Counted from the first letter of the stretch, positions 1 to 5,582 are shown. The stretch: 7,028 nt of DNA from Paracoccaceae bacterium (GCA_027030435.1 JALVEX010000411.1:1-7028); one strand, 5' to 3'. The notes: generated from the letters alone by a model not told the origin. A program made the numbers and translations.

Positions 1-575
1 TCGCTGAGCTGGCGTTTCAGCTCGGCCATGCGCGTCTTGCTGGCGCGCTTGCGGTATAGTGTATCGGCCTGATCGCGCAGGGTGCCCAGCACCTCGCCAA
101 GATTGGCAATACCGGCAGCGGCGGAAAACAGCAGCCGGCCAATTTCGCCTCGCGCATTGGCAATTTCCTCGCCGCCGACCTCGATGGTCCGATCATCAAG
201 GCAGAGAAGCTTGCGATAATCTTCTTCCGAAAGGCCCGCCAAGTGCGCGGCGATGGCCTGTTCGGGCAGCGGGTTGCCGTGTTCGTCCAGCAGGTTGGGT
301 GCACGTTTGGGCAGGCGGGTGAGGGACAGGCGCTCGCCATTGGCCTCGAACACGCCGGAGATGCGCAGGTTCTTGCGCTGGTGCAGAAAATCGTAAGGCT
401 CGCGGTTCGGAAAGCCGTAAAGGAGGCGAATATATGCTTCCATCAGGGTGGTTTTGCCGGCTTCGTTGGAGCCGTAAACGACATGAAAGTCGGGACCTTC
501 GCCGGCGTCGCCGAAATCGAAGCGCTTGCCGGAAAAATGGCCAAAAAAATCAAGCGTCAGTTCGCGCAGACGCAT
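1..575 (-). CDS. yhaN: YhaN-like AAA ATPase, partial (N-terminal part only)
   Basis: This is the ATPase partner of the nuclease gene beside it and runs off the window edge, leaving 191 codons and 2 bases. The protein begins MRLRELTLDFFGHFSGKRFD and has the SMC/Rad50-type opening: a short strand followed by a P-loop, G35-SNEA-GKT42, in the family form GxNEAGKTT. A stretch around residues 91-130 (RLPKRAPNLLDEHGNPLPEQ and on) and the later SAAAGIANLGEVLGTLRD match the N-terminal AAA domain of YhaN/COG4717-type proteins. The long coiled coil expected in this family would start near the cut end, where KRASKTRMAELKRQLS begins a charged helix. The family is thought to act with a Mre11-like nuclease on DNA ends, but its exact biochemistry is poorly known. 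The ATG overlaps the stop of the nuclease gene (TAATG), which indicates translational coupling. Family assignment is good; the gene name is by analogy with Bacillus. Confidence 0.88.
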   Translation of the reverse strand, partial: MRLRELTLDFFGHFSGKRFDFGDAGEGPDFHVVYGSNEAGKTTLMEAYIRLLYGFPNREPYDFLHQRKNLRISGVFEANGERLSLTRLPKRAPNLLDEHGNPLPEQAIAAHLAGLSEEDYRKLLCLDDRTIEVGGEEIANARGEIGRLLFSAAAGIANLGEVLGTLRDQADTLYRKRASKTRMAELKRQLS

Positions 576-1807
576 TAGCGGTCTTCTCCTCCGCGCATGT
601 GGGCAAGAACGCGCTCCCGGCCCGCATGGGCAAGATCGTCCGCAAGCTTGGCAAGTCCGGTTTCATCGCCAGCCATCTCTGCTCTCAGCTCCGGAGGCAA
701 TTCGCTCAGGAACTCTTCCACGCGGCCGTGGAGCTTGCGTCGGAAGGCCTTTTCCTGGAGAACATCGTTCATCAGCTGGCCCAGCTCGTCGATGGCGCCA
801 TGTCCTGCGGATTTCTTGGTTTCGAAGCGCTCGATGACGAGCTTCTCCAGCCATAGCCGGCCGGTTTCGCGCAGGATGTCACGCACGGTTTCGTTCCAGA
901 CGTCACGGTCGCGCAGAAGCCGCCAGTACCGCGCCGGATCAACCGTCAGCCGCACGCGGACGGCGCCGAAATCCCCGTGCAGGCTGTTGGCCATTTCCTG
1001 CACCTTTTGCCGCAGCATCGTGCGCAGCGCTTCGTTGCTTTCAGCCTCGGCAGCCATCAGGTCAATGGTGGCGAACTCGAGGATCGATGTGGGCACCTGA
1101 CGGATGGAGATACCCTCTGTGATGGTGATGAGGGTGGCCGATTTCGGCCCCGTTTCGCCGATGTCGCGCCCCTGTGGCGTGCCGGGCATGACGATCAACG
1201 GACTTTCATGATGTACCTGTCGCTTGTGCACGTGGCCCAGTGCCCAGTAGTCGAAGCCGTGAGCGGCCAGCTCCGCCACGGTGCAGGGGGCATAGACATC
1301 GTGGCCCGGTGCGCCGGTAAGGGAGGTGTGCAGCATGCCGATGTTGATGGCGCCGGGAACGGGCGGATGAAACTTCGGCAGCAGACTTTCCGGCGCATGG
1401 CGGTGGGCATAGCTGATGCCGTGGATCCACACATTTTCGGCCAGCTGCACTTTTTCCGCGCGACCGCCGAAGACATGGACGTTGTCCGGCAGGTCGATGG
1501 CGCCGGAGACCGGGTTTTCCGCGTCGTGATTGCCCTTGACGTAAAAGACCCGAATGCCATGCGCACGCAGGCGGTCGAACTCGGAGATGAGAAACGCGCC
1601 CGTTCTGGCGCTGCGCTGACGGCCATCGAACAGGTCACCGGCAATGAGCAGTGCGGCGACATTTTCGGTAATGGCGGTGTCGATGATGCGGGAAAAAGCG
1701 GCACGGGTGGCGATGTCGGCCCTTTCAGCCAGCTCCGGGTCGCGCAGGGCGAGGGACTTCAGGGGCGAATCGAGATGAACATCTGCCGTGTGAAGCAATC
1801 TCAGCAT
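575..1807 (-). CDS. yhaO: YhaO-like Mre11/SbcD-family DNA repair exonuclease
   Basis: A 410-aa calcineurin-type metallophosphoesterase of the Mre11/SbcD superfamily, predicted to cut DNA ends with two bound metal ions (Mn/Mg) in the cytoplasm. The metal-binding motifs appear in the right order: D9-V-H11 in LLHTADVHLDSP, GDLFD at 57-61, GNHD at 92-95, H160 in GMLHTSL, and GHVH at 191-194. The rest, rich in helices and charge (about 245-410), would be the capping and partner-binding part. Length is normal for YhaO. The start was set at the ATG that gives MLRLLHTADVHLDSP, because family members begin at this point. An in-frame ATG 14 codons further upstream would add a basic, non-conserved leader, and the bases before the chosen start (GAAAGACACAG) are a weak but acceptable ribosome site. 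It is the first gene of a yhaO-yhaN operon and is divergent from the XRE gene. SbcD proper is the alternative, but the ATPase partner is YhaN-like rather than SbcC-like. Confidence 0.9.
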   Translation of the reverse strand: MLRLLHTADVHLDSPLKSLALRDPELAERADIATRAAFSRIIDTAITENVAALLIAGDLFDGRQRSARTGAFLISEFDRLRAHGIRVFYVKGNHDAENPVSGAIDLPDNVHVFGGRAEKVQLAENVWIHGISYAHRHAPESLLPKFHPPVPGAINIGMLHTSLTGAPGHDVYAPCTVAELAAHGFDYWALGHVHKRQVHHESPLIVMPGTPQGRDIGETGPKSATLITITEGISIRQVPTSILEFATIDLMAAEAESNEALRTMLRQKVQEMANSLHGDFGAVRVRLTVDPARYWRLLRDRDVWNETVRDILRETGRLWLEKLVIERFETKKSAGHGAIDELGQLMNDVLQEKAFRRKLHGRVEEFLSELPPELRAEMAGDETGLAKLADDLAHAGRERVLAHMRGGEDR

Positions 1808-1850
1808 CTGTGTCTTTCGTGATGGATGGCGGCCGGAGTCTGGTCGCAAG

Positions 1851-1909
1851 TTGCCTTGTTTCGGATTTCAGCGTAACAATTCGCGTATCCGCGAACAAGC
1901 GGATTGACA
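1851..1909 (+). promoter_or_regulatory. Divergent control region with overlapping inverted repeats (candidate XRE operator)
   Basis: Two perfect inverted repeats share bases: TTCGCG-TATC-CGCGAA at 1880-1895 and ATCCGC-GAACAA-GCGGAT at 1887-1904. They lie 30-54 bases before the XRE gene, where repressors of this family usually bind to control their own synthesis. A weak sigma-70-like promoter can be drawn as TTGCCT (1851-1856) and AACAAT (1875-1880, 18-base spacer), which would place the repeats at and just after the start of transcription. A TTGACA at 1904-1909 looks like a -35 box, but no convincing -10 follows before the gene start. A third, smaller repeat, ACAG-GGA-CTGT, is at 1907-1917. 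The repeats are certain; their role as operator is inference. Confidence 0.5.
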
Positions 1910-1933
1910 GGGACTGTTAGTAAGGGTTCGGCC

Positions 1934-2260
1934 ATGACCGCTGATGGGATGACGTTCGGGCGCGCCATATCGAAGGCGCGCAAGGCTCTCGGCATGAGCC
2001 AGAAGGAGCTTGCGGCACGGGTGGTGAAGGAAGAGGACGGCGGCCCGATTTCTCCGCAATACCTCAACGATATCGAACACGACCGCCGCAGCCCCAGCTC
2101 CAGCCACCTGATTCGTCAGTTCTCGAGTGTTCTGAACATACCGGAGGATTATCTTTTCGCGCTCGCGGGACGGTTGCCGGACGATCTGCGCCGGAAGGCG
2201 TCCGATCCCGACAAGGTCGTCAAGGCCTTCGCCAATTTCAGGAAGACGTTGAAGGAGTGA
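1934..2260 (+). CDS. XRE-family HTH transcriptional regulator, partner of ImmA/IrrE peptidase
   Basis: A 108-aa single-domain DNA-binding protein with a lambda Cro/CI-type helix-turn-helix over residues 7-75. FGRAISKARKALGMSQKELA forms the first two helices, and ISPQYLNDIEHDRRSPS (39-55) carries the recognition helix and the usual ERGRR-like turn. The tail (LAGRLPDDLRR at 77-87 and onward) is the form often seen in XRE proteins encoded next to ImmA/IrrE peptidases. The start is the ATG preceded by AAGGG at 1922-1926 with a 7-base gap. A TTG at 1904 would lengthen it by 10 residues, and an ATG at 1949 would shorten it by 5. The likely role is repression of its own promoter and perhaps of genes X and Y. 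In related pairs the neighbouring peptidase inactivates or counteracts the HTH partner. No direct evidence of targets is visible. Confidence 0.9.
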   Translation: MTADGMTFGRAISKARKALGMSQKELAARVVKEEDGGPISPQYLNDIEHDRRSPSSSHLIRQFSSVLNIPEDYLFALAGRLPDDLRRKASDPDKVVKAFANFRKTLKE

Positions 2261-2270
2261 TGCCTGGCTC

Positions 2271-2993
2271 ATGGTGCGGATGATCCCGGATAGCACCGGA
2301 CGCTTTGTTAAGCGGCCCTATTACGAGGCACGCGAGCTCGATGCCGAGTGTGAGCGGTTGATCCGGGGGTTTCTGCTTTCGCACCGTGGGAAGGTCGAAT
2401 ATCCCGTTCTCACCGACGACCTGACCGTGCTGGTCGAGAAGCACGTGGAGGACCTGGACACCTATGCCGATCTCACCAAGTATGGCGAGGATGTCGAAGG
2501 GGTGACCGAGTTCTTCGCGGATCAAAGGCCGAGGGTTTCGATTTCCGAACGATTGTCCGCCGACGAGCGGCGCGAGAACCGCTTTCGGACTACGCTCACA
2601 CATGAGTTCGGACATGTGACGTTCCATGGGCACCTCTGGGCGGAAAAATTCGCGACCGGCGACATGTTCGAGCGCGATCCGAACGCCAATAAGGCGATCT
2701 CCAGGCGCGAAAACATCCTGAATGCCCCGCAAACCGACTGGATGGAATGGCAGGCCGGCTACATCAGTGGAGCACTACTGATGCCGGCGACACTGGTTCG
2801 CCGCCTCGTTTCGGACTACTGCGCCTCGCACGAATTGCACGGCGATATACATGTTGCTTCGAGACATGCCATCGAGCTGATCCGGCTTGTGATGCAGCAA
2901 TTCGCTGTATCGGAAGAGGCCGCACGTGTCAGATTGTTGAAGTTGAGCCTGATAACCACGGCCCGGGGCCAGCCGTCACTTTTCCACAGATAA
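2271..2993 (+). CDS. ImmA/IrrE-family (DUF955) zinc metallo-endopeptidase
   Basis: A 240-aa cytoplasmic protein with the gluzincin motif H111-EFG-H115 inside RTTLTHEFGHVTFHGHLW, and a downstream glutamate (E159 in DWMEWQAGYISGALLMP) in the place of the third zinc ligand; the ending LLMP is typical of ImmA/IrrE proteins. The family includes ImmA, which cleaves the repressor ImmR of ICEBs1, and IrrE of Deinococcus, which cleaves the HTH protein DdrO. It therefore probably acts on the XRE protein encoded 10 bases upstream. The C-terminal part (about 185-240) is helical and may sense a signal or bind the partner. The ribosome site GAAGGAG at 2251-2257 sits inside the end of the XRE gene, 13 bases from the ATG; a second ATG at 2280 is possible but even further away. 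It ends with tandem stops TAA-TAG. All catalytic residues are present, so it should be active. Confidence 0.92.
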   Translation: MVRMIPDSTGRFVKRPYYEARELDAECERLIRGFLLSHRGKVEYPVLTDDLTVLVEKHVEDLDTYADLTKYGEDVEGVTEFFADQRPRVSISERLSADERRENRFRTTLTHEFGHVTFHGHLWAEKFATGDMFERDPNANKAISRRENILNAPQTDWMEWQAGYISGALLMPATLVRRLVSDYCASHELHGDIHVASRHAIELIRLVMQQFAVSEEAARVRLLKLSLITTARGQPSLFHR

Positions 2994-3023
2994 TAGCACA
3001 TCTGCGGATTTGCGTATTTTTTC

Positions 3024-3066
3024 GCTTGACTGCGGCTTGACGGACACTACGCTAATCAGCTGATAG
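3024..3066 (+). promoter_or_regulatory. Candidate promoter(s) of genes X and Y with tandem GCTTGAC
   Basis: The 104-base gap between the peptidase gene and gene X holds two copies of GCTTGAC, at 3024-3030 and 3035-3041, 11 bases apart. CTTGAC is the usual alphaproteobacterial -35 core. The -10 partners are poor: GCTAAT at 3051-3056 is 19 bases after the first copy, and TGATAG at 3061-3066 is 18 after the second. Either X-Y has its own, perhaps activator-dependent, promoter, or the repeats are sites for a regulator. No clear terminator precedes it, so read-through from the XRE-ImmA operon is also possible. Confidence 0.45.
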
Positions 3067-3086
3067 ACATGCAACGTTCAGCTGAA
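3055..3086. promoter_or_regulatory. Paired TCAGCTGA palindromes, candidate operator of gene X
   Basis: Two perfect 10-base palindromes, ATCAGCTGAT (3055-3064) and TTCAGCTGAA (3077-3086), share the 8-base core TCAGCTGA. Their centres are exactly 22 bases apart, two turns of the DNA helix, so two dimers would sit on the same face. The first overlaps the candidate -10 region and the second touches the ribosome binding site of gene X (AAAGGA, 3085-3090). I saw no other TCAGCTGA in the window. The placement suits a repressor site. The protein that would bind is unknown: the XRE protein, gene Y's product or a host factor are all possible. Confidence 0.55.
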
Positions 3087-3097
3087 AGGATAATCCG

Positions 3098-4285
3098 ATG
3101 ACAGCATTGTCCGCCTTTCTGCGCAGAACGCCCGGTGAGGCGCTGCGCCAATATTTCGACCGGCCTGAAATCGGCCTTTCCAGCGAGTTCGACTGGAATG
3201 TGCCGGAAGCGGAGTTGCCAAAACCGCTGATAGGCGCCATCGAGAAGATGTCCCGCGCCCAGCGGGACCGGATACAGAACGATGTCGAGCGTGTGCATGC
3301 CTTGACCGATGAGCCGGGACAGGCGGCGCTTTACAGTGTGGCCGAGGATCCAGCTTTTCTCGATGGGCTTGAGAACCCGCATGCGCGCTCGCTCTGGATG
3401 TTTCTCAACGCACAGGAACGATTCCGCCACGCGGAGGAGGTCCGCTTCACGGAAGACCGGCGGCGTGGCCGGATGTGGGCTGGTTACATGACCGAAGCCG
3501 GGCATGACGTGCGGCGCGACATGGAGGCTCGTCACGCCTTCGTTTCCGCGATCAAGGAGTTTTCGGGCGCGGCTCATGTGCATGTCGATATTTTCGACCG
3601 GGTGAGGACGACCCTCGAGGGAGATGATTGCGACCTGGTGCAGGTAACGATTTATCGCGAGGGGCGTCCCGATGATCTGTTGCGTTTCAACGATCAAGGT
3701 GCTCTCGTTCGTCAGGCATACAGGCCTGTTTTCGAGGCGGCGGTGACCTATGAGCCGGCGACCGGCGCCATCGAGGTGATCGCCAATGACAGGCGGACCC
3801 GAACCGAGATCGTGAAGGCGACCGTCGTTCACCTTCTCGGCATCGAATTCAAGGAAAGCCGCCTGCCCCTGCGCCGTTATGACCTTTCCGGACTGCTGTC
3901 ACCGCACGATTTTCCGGTCGATCCGCAGGACGGAATCGAGGGCGTCGAGGTGCGCGAGTTGCGGGTCATGGCGATCGATGACCCTGATTTCAGGATCACG
4001 CTGGAGAAGCCCGCGCGGGCCAGCGGTACGATCTGGGAGAAGGCGAGGGAGAAGTTCGGGGATCGCACGCCTCTGAGTGAAAGATATGTCGCCACGCGGG
4101 CCAGAATCGCCGTGAAACTCGCCCCGCATCCAGAGGGCGGCAGGCGGCGCACCCTGACACTGACGATCACCTGGCCGCACGGATGCAATCTGAAGGATCG
4201 CACTGCGGTGGAGCAGATGATCGGTGAGAAATACCTGCGGCGTTGGGGGATTCTCGTCGATGACGAACCGTTCACCAATGATTGA
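3098..4285 (+). CDS. Hypothetical protein X (395 aa), downstream of XRE-ImmA
   Basis: I do not recognise the family. The 395-aa product is soluble, with no signal peptide or membrane segment, and is rich in Arg, Glu and Asp. Residues 1-155 look mostly helical (FLRRTPGEALRQYF near the start; a charged stretch at 105-147 with RFTEDRRRGRMW). Residues 158-260 look like alternating strands (AAHVHVDIFDRV, DLVQVTIYREGR, VTYEPATGAIEVIAND). The C-terminal third ends in a compact strand-and-helix block, LTLTITWPHGCNL (353-365) then IGEKYLRRWGIL (375-386), which is a good search query. No known catalytic motif is clear, so it may be a sensor, adaptor or transcription-type protein rather than an enzyme. 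The ATG has AAAGGA 7 bases upstream. Its end overlaps the next gene by 26 bases, so X and Y are very probably made together. Confidence 0.85.
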   Translation: MTALSAFLRRTPGEALRQYFDRPEIGLSSEFDWNVPEAELPKPLIGAIEKMSRAQRDRIQNDVERVHALTDEPGQAALYSVAEDPAFLDGLENPHARSLWMFLNAQERFRHAEEVRFTEDRRRGRMWAGYMTEAGHDVRRDMEARHAFVSAIKEFSGAAHVHVDIFDRVRTTLEGDDCDLVQVTIYREGRPDDLLRFNDQGALVRQAYRPVFEAAVTYEPATGAIEVIANDRRTRTEIVKATVVHLLGIEFKESRLPLRRYDLSGLLSPHDFPVDPQDGIEGVEVRELRVMAIDDPDFRITLEKPARASGTIWEKAREKFGDRTPLSERYVATRARIAVKLAPHPEGGRRRTLTLTITWPHGCNLKDRTAVEQMIGEKYLRRWGILVDDEPFTND

Positions 4286-5204
4286 CCGGGCCGCGTTCGG
4301 TCTGTTGTCGACCGTTGCCGGCACCAGCGGCGCACGGGTTTCGGCCCTCGCGCTCGAGCACAAGCGCGGCGTGGGAGAGCGATTGATCGATGCCGGATTG
4401 CTCGTGCCGCAGGGCGGCGGTGTCGCCGTCGCCGTCGAGGATGATCTTGATGACGCTTTGACGTCCGTGGTCCCGCATCCGATCACCGGGCGCCTTGGAT
4501 GGCTCGGTAATGAAGTCTGGGAAGATGAGTGCTCGAGCGCGAAGCGCTGGATCTACGCGCTGAACATGCAAGCCATCGCACGCCGGGTGACCGCCCGGCT
4601 CGCTTGTTCGCTCGATGATGATCCCGTGCCGTATCTCGACGGCGCGGTGCTGGATTTCGGGACGGCTCGTTTGCCGAAGCGCAGGGCACGCGTCGGGATA
4701 TGGGTCGCCCGCGGCATGACGGTGCCCGCCATTTTCGAGGAGTTCCGCCGGCTCGTCGAGCGCAGGCCATCCGAGGGGCTTCGCGTGATACTCTTTCTCG
4801 ATCCTCCCGGGCAACATCACTATCACTATATCCGCGGCCATGATCTTGTGGCGGTGGCCGATGTGGTCGATCATGAGGATGGTCTTGCCGTCTCTACCGA
4901 AATCCTCGCCGCGCGCCTGATGAAGGGGCCGGCCGACAAAGGTCCCGTTTGGGTTTCCGGCGACGGCGGGGTGCTGGTCGTGCATGGGAGAATGCATGAG
5001 TTCACCGGTGGAAAGCAGAAGATCGCCGTTGCCATGCTTGCCGGGGCTTGGTTGAGTGGCAGTCCGGTCTTGCCGGTTGCGCAGGTTCTCGAGGAGGCTG
5101 AGTGTGGATCTTCCGTCAAGCGATTGAAGCATCTCTTCAAAGGTCATCCCACATGGAGAGAGGTGATCCGGGAGAGCGGATCCAACTGCTGGCTCGAAGT
5201 GTGA
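4260..5204 (+). CDS. Hypothetical protein Y (314 aa) with a probable C-terminal winged helix
   Basis: A soluble 314-aa protein that I cannot assign to a family. Residues 8-60 could be a small helix-turn-helix unit (RGVGERLIDAGLLVPQGG, then a beta strand). A middle region (about 125-225) has a Rossmann-like rhythm: RARVGIWVARGM (142-153), helix FEEFRRLVERR, strand LRVILFLDPP (174-183), a His/Tyr-rich HHYHYIRGH (186-194), then LVAVADVVD. The last 80 residues resemble the OmpR/PhoB-type winged helix in layout: a strand VLVVHGRMHEFTG, a helix IAVAMLAGAWL, a short GSPVLPVAQVLEEA, a candidate recognition helix SSVKRLKHLF, and a closing NCWLEV hairpin. This is pattern reading, not a database match. 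The start was set at the ATG with GGGGGA 9 bases before it; ATG 4278 would give an 8-base overlap with X, and GTG 4224 is less likely. It is the last gene before a strong terminator. Confidence 0.83.
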   Translation: MTNRSPMIDRAAFGLLSTVAGTSGARVSALALEHKRGVGERLIDAGLLVPQGGGVAVAVEDDLDDALTSVVPHPITGRLGWLGNEVWEDECSSAKRWIYALNMQAIARRVTARLACSLDDDPVPYLDGAVLDFGTARLPKRRARVGIWVARGMTVPAIFEEFRRLVERRPSEGLRVILFLDPPGQHHYHYIRGHDLVAVADVVDHEDGLAVSTEILAARLMKGPADKGPVWVSGDGGVLVVHGRMHEFTGGKQKIAVAMLAGAWLSGSPVLPVAQVLEEAECGSSVKRLKHLFKGHPTWREVIRESGSNCWLEV

Positions 5205-5227
5205 AGCCTTGAGATCACGACCATCAC

Positions 5228-5250
5228 GCCGCCCTTCGGGGCGGCTTTTT
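5228..5250 (+). terminator. Rho-independent terminator after gene Y
   Basis: A perfect 7-bp GC stem, GCCGCCC/GGGCGGC, closes a TTCG tetraloop and is followed directly by five T. It lies 23 bases after the stop of gene Y. It closes the X-Y unit and separates it from the HTH-led operon that begins at 5373 on the same strand. Confidence 0.93.
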
Positions 5251-5275
5251 CGTGTTTTCCAGCCTGATTTTCGCA

Positions 5276-5340
5276 TTCCTCCCGTCTCCCCTCCCTCTCG
5301 CCCCCCGTTTTCCTCCCCGCATCTCATTCATTCTCCTTCG
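5276..5340 (+). other. Pyrimidine tract; complement fits a G-quadruplex
   Basis: In these 65 bases 57 are C or T. The complementary strand at 5306-5281 reads as four G-runs of at least three (6, 3, 4 and 3) with loops of 5, 1 and 4 bases, which fits the usual G3+N1-7 quadruplex rule; a further G4 run lies at 5318-5315. On the RNA sense strand the stretch is C-rich and G-poor, as in Rho loading sites, and holds several CCTCC sequences complementary to a Shine-Dalgarno. It has no credible coding content. Function is unknown. Confidence 0.55.
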
Positions 5341-5367
5341 CAGGCATTGGGCCAAACGCGAAGGAGA
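5332..5367 (+). promoter_or_regulatory. Leader hairpin that sequesters the ribosome binding site of the HTH gene
   Basis: TCTCCTTCGC (5332-5341) is the exact reverse complement of GCGAAGGAGA (5358-5367), giving a perfect 10-bp stem with a 16-base loop. The whole AAGGAG ribosome site (5361-5366) of the gene starting at 5373 is in the right arm. Inside the loop, GGC (5343-5345) and GCC (5351-5353) can extend the fold. If transcription starts upstream of 5332, the mRNA should hide its ribosome site. As DNA, the same repeat could instead be an operator. The pairing is certain; the role is inferred. Confidence 0.6.
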
Positions 5368-5372
5368 CGACG

Positions 5373-5582
5373 ATGACAACCACGCACTTGAATCAGACCG
5401 AACTGGCGGCGCGGTGGAAGATCAGTCCGCGCACGCTCGAACGCTGGCGCTGGATCGGCGAGGGGCCGGTGTTCATCAAGATCGGCGGCCGGGTCGTTTA
5501 CCGCCTCGAGGATATCGAGGCCTACGAGGCCACCCGGCAATGCACCAGCACCGCCGATACACCCGGCGTGAAACAGGCGTGA
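5373..5582 (+). CDS. AlpA/excisionase-like helix-turn-helix protein
   Basis: A 69-aa protein of the HTH_17 (MerR-like, excisionase/AlpA) type. Residues 6-29 (LNQTELAARWKISPRTLERW, then RWIGEGP) form the helix-turn-helix, FIKIGGRVVYR (34-44) is the beta wing, and LEDIEAYEATR is the closing helix; this is the complete family length. Such proteins act as excisionases or as activators of integrase or early genes in prophages and integrative elements. The start has AAGGAG six bases upstream, but that site is inside a strong hairpin. It is the first gene of the operon running to the window end. Its stop overlaps an ATG of the next frame (TGATG). No integrase is in view, so excisionase activity is not shown; local transcription control is equally possible. 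Confidence 0.88.
   Translation: MTTTHLNQTELAARWKISPRTLERWRWIGEGPVFIKIGGRVVYRLEDIEAYEATRQCTSTADTPGVKQA

Noticed and set aside
977..1822. 281-codon open frame on the plus strand opposite yhaO
   Set aside because: It lies wholly opposite a gene with all Mre11-type motifs; the product has no recognisable pattern and no ribosome site. It is a by-product of high-GC codon use.
1904..1933. TTGACA as -35 box of the XRE gene, or TTG as its start codon
   Set aside because: No -10 sequence fits before the gene start, and the ATG at 1934 has a well-placed AAGGG; the TTG has no ribosome site.
2987..3022. Possible terminator after the ImmA gene (CAGAT/ATCTG repeat and a run of six T)
   Set aside because: The stem is only 5 bp, AT-rich, with an 8-base loop, and the T run begins 12 bases after it.
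3056..3832. 258-codon open frame on the minus strand opposite gene X
   Set aside because: It runs antisense through X, which has a good ribosome site, operon context and a plausible composition; the antisense product shows none of these.
5165..5182. GATCCG-N6-CGGATC inverted repeat near the end of gene Y, similar to ATCCGC-N6-GCGGAT before the XRE gene
   Set aside because: It is inside coding sequence, the half-site spacing differs (ATCCG-N6 versus ATCCG-N8), and one chance 6-bp repeat is expected in this much GC-rich DNA.
4272..5327. 351-codon open frame on the minus strand opposite gene Y
   Set aside because: It starts in the purine-rich complement of the pyrimidine tract, reads through the terminator hairpin and covers Y; the product is of odd composition with no motif.
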